Shown here piece by piece: positions 32,925 to 39,674 of a stretch of 58,166 nucleotides of DNA. The position numbers and the translations under genes were made by a program. The first letter of the stretch is position 1. Each line of letters begins with the position of its first letter. Source of the stretch: an uncultured Oscillospiraceae bacterium (lineage in GTDB: Bacteria; Bacillota; Clostridia; Oscillospirales; Oscillospiraceae); NCBI GenBank assembly GCA_944385665.1, contig CALWYB010000010.1, positions 1 through 58,166 on the forward strand. The letters are read 5' to 3'. Under the pieces are notes generated by a model. That model was not told where the DNA came from, did not search any database, and saw only the letters and a list, made by a program, of their open reading frames with translations.

Positions 32925-32958
32925 CCCGCGCCGGGCCGGTCCCGGCGCGGGATTTTTT
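32925..32958. terminator. Second terminator, ferredoxin/spoVT convergent gap
   Basis: 11-bp perfect stem CCCGCGCCGGG and its complement with a CCGGT loop, then ATTTTTTT on the plus strand. It probably also stops spoVT transcription from the other side. Confidence 0.85.
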
Positions 32959-32982
32959 TGCTTTTTGTCACCAGACAGGCAC

Positions 32983-33525
32983 TCAGCTCTCCATGTGCTT
33001 TCCCAGAAAGACCGCAATGGACTGAGCCAGCTTATACTCTACCTCGCCGCCGGTGAGGTTCTCCTCCGGGGCGGTAAATACCACGCTGCCCAGCACGTCC
33101 CCCTCCGAGAGGATGGGGGCCACGGTATCCAGGAAGAACCGCCCCTCCTCGGCACACAGGGGCACCCCGATCTCCCCCACCTTGTGCTGGTAGATCTGCC
33201 GGCTCTCCATGAGCCGCTCCAGCTCGGGGGCGATCTGCTTATCCAGCAGCTCCCGCCGGGGCGCTCCTGACAGACCGATGATATTGTCCCGGTCTGTGAT
33301 GACCACCACCCGTCCGGTGGTGCGGTTGAGAGTCTCACACAGCTGCGCGGCAAACTCCGTCAGTCCCCCCAGCAGGGAATATTTTTTAAATATCACGCTG
33401 CCGTCCCGCTCCGTGTAGATCTCCAGAGGGTCCCCCTCCCGGATGCGCATGGTGCGCCGAATTTCCTTTGGTATGACCACTCTTCCCAGATCGTCGATGC
33501 GTCGCACGATACCTGTCGCTTTCAT
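32983..33525 (-). CDS. spoVT: Stage V sporulation protein T
   Basis: Forespore transcription factor that modulates sigma-G-dependent genes. The 180-residue protein has the AbrB/SpoVT DNA-binding fold at the N-terminus (ATGIVRRIDDLGRVVIPKEI) and a GAF-like C-terminal domain from about residue 55. The ATG at 33525 follows GGGAGG. The upstream region carries a sequence matching the sigma-G promoter consensus (33567-33595), as in Bacillus subtilis where spoVT is sigma-G-dependent. This is the best direct indication that the organism is an endospore former. Confidence 0.96.
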   Translation of the reverse strand: MKATGIVRRIDDLGRVVIPKEIRRTMRIREGDPLEIYTERDGSVIFKKYSLLGGLTEFAAQLCETLNRTTGRVVVITDRDNIIGLSGAPRRELLDKQIAPELERLMESRQIYQHKVGEIGVPLCAEEGRFFLDTVAPILSEGDVLGSVVFTAPEENLTGGEVEYKLAQSIAVFLGKHMES

Positions 33526-33566
33526 CTATATAATTCCTCCCACGGTGGTTTTTTGGAAACAAAATA

Positions 33567-33595
33567 TAGTATGGACAGGAAACGGGCGGCTATGC
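33567..33595 (-). promoter_or_regulatory. Sigma-G-type promoter of spoVT
   Basis: On the minus strand GCATA, 17-bp spacer, CATACTA, about 42 nt upstream of the spoVT ATG. Both elements fit the forespore sigma-G consensus (GHATR and CATnhTA); spacing is 17 rather than the commoner 18. Confidence 0.65.
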
Positions 33596-33671
33596 GCGGC
33601 AGCCGGGCAGCCAGCCTTTTCCAGCTTTATGGATTTTGTATGCATTTGTGCGTCATAGATGGACAAAATCC

Positions 33672-33700
33672 TTGACGAACCGGGGAAAACCCCGTAAAAT
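33672..33700 (+). promoter_or_regulatory. Promoter of the OPT transporter with a dyad in its spacer
   Basis: TTGACG, 17-bp spacer, TAAAAT. The spacer contains the inverted repeat CGGGG-AAAA-CCCCG (33681-33694) between the two RNA polymerase contact sites, a typical place for a repressor or a DNA-distorting activator. The regulator is unknown. Confidence 0.6.
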
Positions 33701-33793
33701 AAGACACTGGCTGCACCTGCGGCTTCCGTCCCGGCGCAAGCCGGAGAGAGGGGTGGAGGCCGGCAGCAAACTATAAGAAGGGAAAGAAACATC

Positions 33794-35728
33794 GTGGAAG
33801 AGAAAAAGTTCCAACCCTATGTCCCCGCGGACAAAGTGATGCCGGAATTTACCGTAGTCTCCGTGGTGTTGGGCGCCATTCTGGCCATCATCTTTGGCGG
33901 CGCCAACGCCTACCTGGGCCTGCGCGTAGGCATGACTGTCTCTGCATCCATCCCCGCGGCCGTGATTTCCATGGGGGTCATCCGCAAGATCCTGCGGCGG
34001 GACTCCATTTTGGAAAATAACATGGTCCAGACCATCGGCTCGGCCGGTGAGTCGGTGGCCGCCGGCGCCATTTTTACCCTGCCGGCTCTGTTCATGTGGG
34101 CCAAGGAGGGCCTGTGTGACGTGCCCTCCCTGGTGGAGATCGGCCTGATCGCCCTGTGCGGCGGTGTGCTGGGCGTCCTTATGATGATCCCCCTGCGCAG
34201 CGCCCTCATTGTCAAGGAGCACGGCGTGCTGGCCTACCCCGAGGGCCAGGCCTGTGCCGAGGTGCTCATCGCCGGTGAGGAGGGGGGCGCCAAGGCGTCC
34301 ACCGTGTTCTCCGGCCTGGGCATTGCCGCCTTCTACAAGCTCGTTGCTGACGGCCTGAAGATCTTCCCCAGCGAGATCACCTATGACGTGACCCCCTACA
34401 AGGGCTCCGGCATCGGCATCGACGTGCTGCCCGCCCTGGCCGGCGTGGGCTACATCTGCGGCGCCAAGGTATCCTCTTACCTGTTCGCCGGCGGTGTGCT
34501 GGGCTGGTTTGTCATTATGCCTCTCATGGCTCTGTTCGGCGGCGACCTGGTCCTGTTCCCCGCGGACAAGACCATCAACGTACTGATCGCCGAGGGCGGC
34601 GTGTCCAGCCTGTGGAGCAACTTCCTGCGCTACATTGGCGCGGGCGCGGTGGCCTGCGGCGGTGTGCTCAGCCTTATCAAGTCCCTGCCCCTCATCGTAC
34701 GCACCTTTAAGGACGCCATGGGCGACTACGGCAAGGGCCGCAGCAGCAGCACCCTGCGCACCGAGCAGGACATCCCCATGAAGGTGGTTCTGCTGGGCGT
34801 GCTCATCATCGCGGTTATCATGTGGCTGCTGCCCGCCATCCCCCTGAACCTGTTTACCGCCCTCATCGTCATCGTCTTCGGCTTCTTCTTTGCCACCGTG
34901 TCCTCCCGGATGGTGGGCCTCATCGGCTCCTCCAACAATCCAGTGTCCGGTATGGCCATCGCCACCCTGCTCATCTCCACCCTGCTGCTGAAGGCCACCG
35001 GCAATGACGGCATCCAGGGCATGATCGCCGCCATCGTCATCGGCGGCATCATCTGCGTCATCGCCGCCATCGCCGGCGATACCTCTCAGGACCTGAAGAC
35101 CGGCTTCCTGGTGGGCTCCACCCCCAAGAAGCAGCAGATCGGCGAGCTGGTGGGCGTGGTGGTCTCCGCCATCGCCATCGGCGCCATCCTGTACCTGCTG
35201 AGCAACGCCTGGGGCGGTTACGGCTCCAATGACCTGCCCGCTCCTCAGGCCGTTCTCATGAAGATGATCGTGGAGGGCGTCATGGGCGGCAACCTGCCCT
35301 GGAACCTAGTACTGGTGGGCGTGTTCATCGCCCTGGTGGTGGAAGTGCTGGGCATCCCCGTACTGCCCTTCGCCATCGGCCTGTACCTGCCCATCTACCT
35401 GTCCGTTCCCATGATGCTGGGCGGCGCTTTGCGCTGGTATCTGGAGAAGCGTAAGTACGGCTCTGAGAAGGACAAGGACAACACCGTTCAGTCCGGTGTG
35501 CTCTACTCCTCCGGCCTCATCGCCGGCGAGGGCATCGTGGGTATCCTGCTGGCCGTGCTGGCCGTTATCCCCATGGGCCTGAGCGACAAGGGCCAGACCC
35601 TCTACGTCAGCGACCGGATCAACCTGAGCGAGGTGTTCAGCATTGGCAAGATCGGCGGTCTGGTCTGCTTTGCCATTATTCTGTTCACCATCTATCTCTT
35701 TGCCACCAAGGACAGCAAGAAGAAGTAA
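33794..35728 (+). CDS. OPT-family oligopeptide transporter
   Basis: Polytopic (about 14-16 helices) symporter of the OPT superfamily, whose members import small peptides or, in some lineages, metal chelates. The 644-residue protein begins with a short cytosolic tail and FGGANAYLGLRVGMTVSASIPAAVI, and contains the characteristic SSNNPVSGMAIATLL segment and KQQIGELVGVVVSAIAIGA. It starts with GTG at 33794; the upstream site AAGGGAAAG is only fair. The next genes are a PqqD-like protein, a membrane protein and PepD, which supports peptides as cargo. Confidence 0.9.
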   Translation: MEEKKFQPYVPADKVMPEFTVVSVVLGAILAIIFGGANAYLGLRVGMTVSASIPAAVISMGVIRKILRRDSILENNMVQTIGSAGESVAAGAIFTLPALFMWAKEGLCDVPSLVEIGLIALCGGVLGVLMMIPLRSALIVKEHGVLAYPEGQACAEVLIAGEEGGAKASTVFSGLGIAAFYKLVADGLKIFPSEITYDVTPYKGSGIGIDVLPALAGVGYICGAKVSSYLFAGGVLGWFVIMPLMALFGGDLVLFPADKTINVLIAEGGVSSLWSNFLRYIGAGAVACGGVLSLIKSLPLIVRTFKDAMGDYGKGRSSSTLRTEQDIPMKVVLLGVLIIAVIMWLLPAIPLNLFTALIVIVFGFFFATVSSRMVGLIGSSNNPVSGMAIATLLISTLLLKATGNDGIQGMIAAIVIGGIICVIAAIAGDTSQDLKTGFLVGSTPKKQQIGELVGVVVSAIAIGAILYLLSNAWGGYGSNDLPAPQAVLMKMIVEGVMGGNLPWNLVLVGVFIALVVEVLGIPVLPFAIGLYLPIYLSVPMMLGGALRWYLEKRKYGSEKDKDNTVQSGVLYSSGLIAGEGIVGILLAVLAVIPMGLSDKGQTLYVSDRINLSEVFSIGKIGGLVCFAIILFTIYLFATKDSKKK

Positions 35729-35746
35729 TTCTTGTCTTTTCCCCTG

Positions 35747-35776
35747 CCGGGCTGTATACTTTGGTATACAGCCCGG
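35747..35776 (+). terminator. Hairpin between the OPT and PqqD-like genes
   Basis: Perfect 13-bp stem CCGGGCTGTATAC and its complement with a TTTG loop, 18 nt after the OPT stop and 31 nt before the next start. Only TTTGGG follows, so it may attenuate rather than end transcription. Confidence 0.6.
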
Positions 35777-35807
35777 TTTGGGCTATGATCCATGAGGAGA
35801 AACCGAT

Positions 35808-36170
35808 ATGGCCAAGAAAAAGAGCGAAAATTATTTGGATTTCATCCCCATCTTCAATCCCAAAAACGACTGGAGCGCGGGAGAGGACGGCATCGTGACC
35901 ATCCACATGGTCCACCGGGGCTTCTACGCCGCCATTGCCCAGAAATTTTTCCACACCCCCCGGGTCAGCCACATCAAGCTGGACGAGTACGGCAGCTTTC
36001 TGTGGCAGCAGATCGACGGACAGCGTACCGTGGGAGAGCTGGCCCAGGCGATGAAGGCCCAGTTCGGCGACGGGGCCGAGCCCCTCTATGACCGGCTGGT
36101 GAAGTATATGCAGATTTTGCGCAACAACCAGTTCATCCTGTTTCGGGGAAAGGACAAGGTGAAGGCATGA
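35808..36170 (+). CDS. PqqD-like (RiPP recognition element-fold) protein
   Basis: 120-residue soluble protein. The core at about 20-112 resembles PqqD: IHMVHRGFYAAIAQKFF, then VSHIKLDEYGSFLWQQIDGQRTVGELAQAM, then a C-terminal helix. PqqD-type domains bind leader peptides for radical-SAM or other peptide-modifying enzymes. No such enzyme and no obvious precursor peptide is in this neighbourhood, so the partner is unknown. AGGAG precedes the ATG; the stop overlaps the next start (ATGA). The surrounding peptide transporter and dipeptidase suggest a role in peptide handling; this is inference. Confidence 0.75.
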   Translation: MAKKKSENYLDFIPIFNPKNDWSAGEDGIVTIHMVHRGFYAAIAQKFFHTPRVSHIKLDEYGSFLWQQIDGQRTVGELAQAMKAQFGDGAEPLYDRLVKYMQILRNNQFILFRGKDKVKA

Positions 36171-36511
36171 ATTTCTGGGAGACCATTCTGGGTATTCTGG
36201 TCTTTGCCGTTGTCGTCGCGGTGCTGTACGTGTGGGGTCTGAAAAAGAGCTACACCCAGAGCGCCGACCTGGAGCGGATTTTATTGAACAAAAGTGCGGG
36301 AAAGGTGGTACACTACCTCAAGCAGAACGGCGAGATCACCCTTTCCCAGATGGCCCAGCTCTGTGCCGGTGTAAAGGCCGGACAGTTCTGGTCCCGGCAG
36401 AAGGCGGCGGTGCAGAACCCCAAGGCCTTCGCCCCCAAATTAGCCCAATACATGGTGGAACAGCTGCTGCTGGAGGAGTGTTCCGGCGGCCGCTACCGCC
36501 TGAGGAAATAA
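36167..36511 (+). CDS. Membrane-tethered small protein with winged-helix-like C-terminus
   Basis: 114 residues, not assignable to a named family. One N-terminal transmembrane helix (about 6-26: ILGILVFAVVVAVLYVWGL) is followed by a cytosolic domain: KVVHYLKQNGEITLSQMAQL resembles the first helices of a winged helix, and VEQLLLEECSGGRYRLRK a terminal beta wing. Its start overlaps the PqqD-like stop by 4 nt, so the two are made together and may form a complex at the membrane. The fold reading is by eye. Confidence 0.7.
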   Translation: MNFWETILGILVFAVVVAVLYVWGLKKSYTQSADLERILLNKSAGKVVHYLKQNGEITLSQMAQLCAGVKAGQFWSRQKAAVQNPKAFAPKLAQYMVEQLLLEECSGGRYRLRK

Positions 36512-36536
36512 TCCTGCACGAGAGGAGTATGCAGCT

Positions 36537-37973
36537 ATGAACGTACTATCCAACCTGGAACCCAAGAGCGTATTCCGCTTCTTTGAGGACCTGTGCGCCA
36601 TCCCCCACGGCTCCCGGAACACCAAGGCCATCAGCGACTACTGTGTGGCCTTTGCCCAGGAGCGGGGCCTGGAGCACTACCAGGACGCCGACAACAATAT
36701 CATCATCATCAAGGAGGCCACCCCCGGCTACGAGGACGCCCCCGCCCTCATCCTCCAGGGCCACCTGGACATGGTGTGCGAGAAGGAGCACGACTGCCCC
36801 AAGGACATGGAGAAGGAGGGCCTGGACCTGATGGTGGAGGGCGACTTCGTCACCGCCAAGGGCACCACTCTGGGCGGCGATGACGGCATCGCCGTGGCCA
36901 TGGCTCTGGCCATTCTGGACGCCAAGGACATCCCCCACCCCCGTCTGGAGGCCGTATTCACCGTGGACGAGGAGATCGGCATGCTGGGCGCCGTGTCTAT
37001 GGACGTGTCCCCCCTGAAGGGCCGCCAGCTTCTGAACCTGGACTCCGAGGAGGAGGGCGTGTTCACCGTCAGCTGTGCCGGCGGCAACGTGTCCACCTGC
37101 CTGCTGCCCATCGCCCGCGCCCCCTTCCAGGGCGAGGCCCTCACCCTTACCATCGACGGCCTGCGGGGCGGCCACTCCGGCACCGAGATTCACAAGGGCC
37201 GGGCCAACTCCAACATGCTCATGGGCCGTCTGCTCCAGGCCATGGCCTCCGCTACCGACCTGCGCATCGTGGAAGTAAACGGCGGTCTCAAGGACAACGC
37301 CATTCCCAACAAGACCTCTGCCCAGGTGGTGGTGGCCGACGCCGCCGCGGCCAAAGCTGCCGCCCAGGAGATGGCCGCCCACTTTGCCGCCGAGTACCGG
37401 GTCACCGACCCCAACGTGGCGGTGACGGTGGAGGCTGCCTCCGCCGGCGAGGCCATGGACGCCGCCTCCACCAAGAAGGTGCTGTGCATGCTCACCTGCC
37501 TGCCCAACGGGGTCCAGGTCATGAGCGCCGACATCGAGGGTCTGGTCCAGACCTCCCTGAACCTGGGCATTCTGGCCACCCGGGAGCACGAGGTCCAAGC
37601 CTCCTTCTGCGTGCGCAGCTCGGTGGAGTCCCAGAAGGAGATGCTCAAGGGCCGCCTGTCCAGCCTGATGGAGCAGCTGGGCGGCAGTGTGGAGTTTACC
37701 GGCGACTACTCCAGCTGGGAGTACCGTGCCAACTCCCCCCTGCGGGACCGGATGGTGGAGATCTTCCGGGAGCAGTACGGCCGGGAGCCCAGCATCGAGG
37801 CCATCCACGCCGGCGTAGAGTGTGGCATCTTCTCCGGCAAGCTGGAGGGTCTGGACTGCGTGTCCATCGGCCCCGACCTGAAGGAGATCCACACTCCCCG
37901 GGAGCGCCTGAGCATTTCTTCCACTCAGCGGCTGTGGGCCTTTGTCCTGGAAGTATTGAAGCGCAGCAAATAA
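36537..37973 (+). CDS. pepD: Aminoacyl-histidine dipeptidase (M20 family, PepD)
   Basis: Cytosolic di-zinc peptidase hydrolysing dipeptides such as Xaa-His, 478 residues. Metal-site landmarks: H76 in LQGHLDMV, the bridging Asp in LGGDDGIAVAM, the catalytic Glu pair in VDEEIGMLG, and LNLDSEEEG. A lid/dimerisation domain occupies about 190-390. AGGAG lies 9 nt before the ATG and it starts 25 nt after the membrane protein gene. Together with the OPT transporter it forms an import-and-cleave set for small peptides. It ends at a bidirectional terminator. Confidence 0.94.
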   Translation: MNVLSNLEPKSVFRFFEDLCAIPHGSRNTKAISDYCVAFAQERGLEHYQDADNNIIIIKEATPGYEDAPALILQGHLDMVCEKEHDCPKDMEKEGLDLMVEGDFVTAKGTTLGGDDGIAVAMALAILDAKDIPHPRLEAVFTVDEEIGMLGAVSMDVSPLKGRQLLNLDSEEEGVFTVSCAGGNVSTCLLPIARAPFQGEALTLTIDGLRGGHSGTEIHKGRANSNMLMGRLLQAMASATDLRIVEVNGGLKDNAIPNKTSAQVVVADAAAAKAAAQEMAAHFAAEYRVTDPNVAVTVEAASAGEAMDAASTKKVLCMLTCLPNGVQVMSADIEGLVQTSLNLGILATREHEVQASFCVRSSVESQKEMLKGRLSSLMEQLGGSVEFTGDYSSWEYRANSPLRDRMVEIFREQYGREPSIEAIHAGVECGIFSGKLEGLDCVSIGPDLKEIHTPRERLSISSTQRLWAFVLEVLKRSK

Positions 37974-37996
37974 ACAGTTTGGAATCAAATAAAAGC

Positions 37997-38031
37997 AAAA
38001 AACTGGCAGCTCACAGAGCTGCCAGTTTTTT
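37997..38031. terminator. Bidirectional terminator after pepD
   Basis: 15-bp stem AAAAAACTGGCAGCT and its complement with a CACAG loop, ending in a T run. It serves pepD and the convergent DUF624 gene. Confidence 0.92.
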
Positions 38032-38037
38032 ATTATC

Positions 38038-38727
38038 TCAAAGAGCTTCCTCTTCTTCCTCCCTCTCTTCCTCTCCCTCTAGGTCGGGACAGAACTGCCC
38101 CAGCGCCGGGCGCACCATGATCTGTCCCGCCACACAGGGGAACATCAGACCGCCCAGCAGGAAGTACGGGGCGCTGAAGGGAAGAAAGCCAATGGCCAGA
38201 ATGGCCAGGGAGTCGTTGAGCAAGGCACACGCCAGGGCCTGACCCGGTCGGGCAAAGCCCAGAGCGAAGCTCTGCCGGACCGCCTGTCCCAGTGGCATCC
38301 CCGAGGAGGCCAGGGGGAACAGATAGGCCGACATGAGCATGGACACCACAAAGACAAAGATGGAAAATACACAGGGTAAAAAGAGGATGAGATTTCCCGC
38401 CGTCTTTCCGGCGTAGTAAAAGCTGGACCACAGGGAGATGACCGGCAGCAGCACCGCCAGGAAGAAGGTGGGGTAGGACCGCCAGAAATTGTCCCGGAAG
38501 GAGCGCCAGAATTCCCTGGCCGTCACTCCCCGGTCCACCGCCATCCGCCGGGCCATATGGTTCATGGCCATGATGGCGGGAGGCAGGGTGACCAGAGGCA
38601 CCAGAGACACACAGGTGAGCAAGTCGATGCGCACGATGTTCAGCCACTCCCGGGAGAAAATCTCCAGCAGGCCGGAGGGGCCGGTGCGCTCCTGCCGGCG
38701 GCGAAACTCATTGGGATTGAAAAACAT
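38038..38727 (-). CDS. DUF624 (YesL-like) membrane protein
   Basis: 229-residue membrane protein with about five hydrophobic segments and a strongly acidic C-terminal tail (EEEREEEEE). The N-terminal FFNPNEFRRR and the TLPPAIMAMNHMARRM segment are typical of the YesL/DUF624 family, which is found repeatedly with carbohydrate ABC transporters but has no proven function. AAGGAGG lies 7 nt before the ATG, and the AraC-family gene ends 12 nt upstream, so it is the last gene of the alpha-galactoside operon. Confidence 0.85.
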   Translation of the reverse strand: MFFNPNEFRRRQERTGPSGLLEIFSREWLNIVRIDLLTCVSLVPLVTLPPAIMAMNHMARRMAVDRGVTAREFWRSFRDNFWRSYPTFFLAVLLPVISLWSSFYYAGKTAGNLILFLPCVFSIFVFVVSMLMSAYLFPLASSGMPLGQAVRQSFALGFARPGQALACALLNDSLAILAIGFLPFSAPYFLLGGLMFPCVAGQIMVRPALGQFCPDLEGEEEREEEEEAL

Positions 38728-38739
38728 GGGCCAACCTCC

Positions 38740-39645
38740 TTAGTTGCGGACCTTGGGGGGCTTGGTCTGGCTCTGCTCCGCACTCTGCTTCTTCTCCAGA
38801 GCCATTCCGTCCTCCTGGCGCCACACTCTGGGGGGCAATCCCTGATATTTGCGGAACACCTTGGAGAAGTACAGCTGGTTGGGATAGCCCACCATGCTGG
38901 CCACCTCGCCGATGCTCATATTGGTGTTGCGCATCAGCTCCATGGCCTTGTTCACCCGGTAGCGGGCCAGATACTCCTGGGGCGTCTGGCCCATGACCTC
39001 CTTGAACAGGCGGCTGAAGTAGGTGCGGTTGAGTCCGCAGAAGCTGGCGATCTGCTCGATGCGGATGTCATCCCGGTAGTACTGGTCGATAAAGTGGATG
39101 GCCTCCCGGATGTAGAAGCCCTGCTGGGACAGACCCCGCACCCGCTGCTTGGAGGAGGAGCTGTCGATGAGGGCATCCAGGAAGAGGTAGAAGTGGGCCA
39201 TCAGCTTCAGGGAGGAGAACTGGGCATGGTTGGCGATAAAGAGCAGCTCATCCTTCACCGGCTGGGACATGTCGGGCTGGATGGGGGTATAGACCGGCTG
39301 GTCCTCTCCCAGTCCCGCCAGAGTGAGCCGGTACTGGGCCTGGACTCCACCGAACTCCACCCAGGTGTAGGCCCAGGGGTCCTGCTCATCGGCACAGTAG
39401 GTGGTCACCTGGTTGGGGCAGATGAGAAACCCCTGGCCGCTGTGGAGAGGGTAGTTCTTTACAGAACCATCCTGCTGGCGCACCTCCAGATGCCCTTTTC
39501 CGGAAATGATATAGTGGAAGAGATAGTTGTTGCGCACATGGGGTCCATAGGAATACAGGGACTCACACTGCTCCCAGCCAAACTGCACCAAAAACAGATC
39601 TACAAAATTTTCATGGGGAAACACAGAAAAGCGTCCCTGGTCCAT
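38740..39645 (-). CDS. AraC-family transcriptional regulator of the alpha-galactoside operon
   Basis: 301 residues: an N-terminal cupin sensor domain (about 25-165, with NYLFHYIISGKGHLEV and HSGQGFLICPNQVTTY) and a C-terminal pair of HTH motifs (about 190-290) ending IGEVASMVGYPNQLYFSKVFRKYQG. The architecture matches MsmR/RafR-type activators of sugar operons. AGGAG lies upstream of the ATG. It is located between the alpha-galactosidase and DUF624 genes on the same strand, which makes this operon its likely target; the inducer is probably an alpha-galactoside. Confidence 0.93.
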   Translation of the reverse strand: MDQGRFSVFPHENFVDLFLVQFGWEQCESLYSYGPHVRNNYLFHYIISGKGHLEVRQQDGSVKNYPLHSGQGFLICPNQVTTYCADEQDPWAYTWVEFGGVQAQYRLTLAGLGEDQPVYTPIQPDMSQPVKDELLFIANHAQFSSLKLMAHFYLFLDALIDSSSSKQRVRGLSQQGFYIREAIHFIDQYYRDDIRIEQIASFCGLNRTYFSRLFKEVMGQTPQEYLARYRVNKAMELMRNTNMSIGEVASMVGYPNQLYFSKVFRKYQGLPPRVWRQEDGMALEKKQSAEQSQTKPPKVRN

Positions 39646-39674
39646 GGGTCATTCTCCTCTCCAAAGACAACAGG

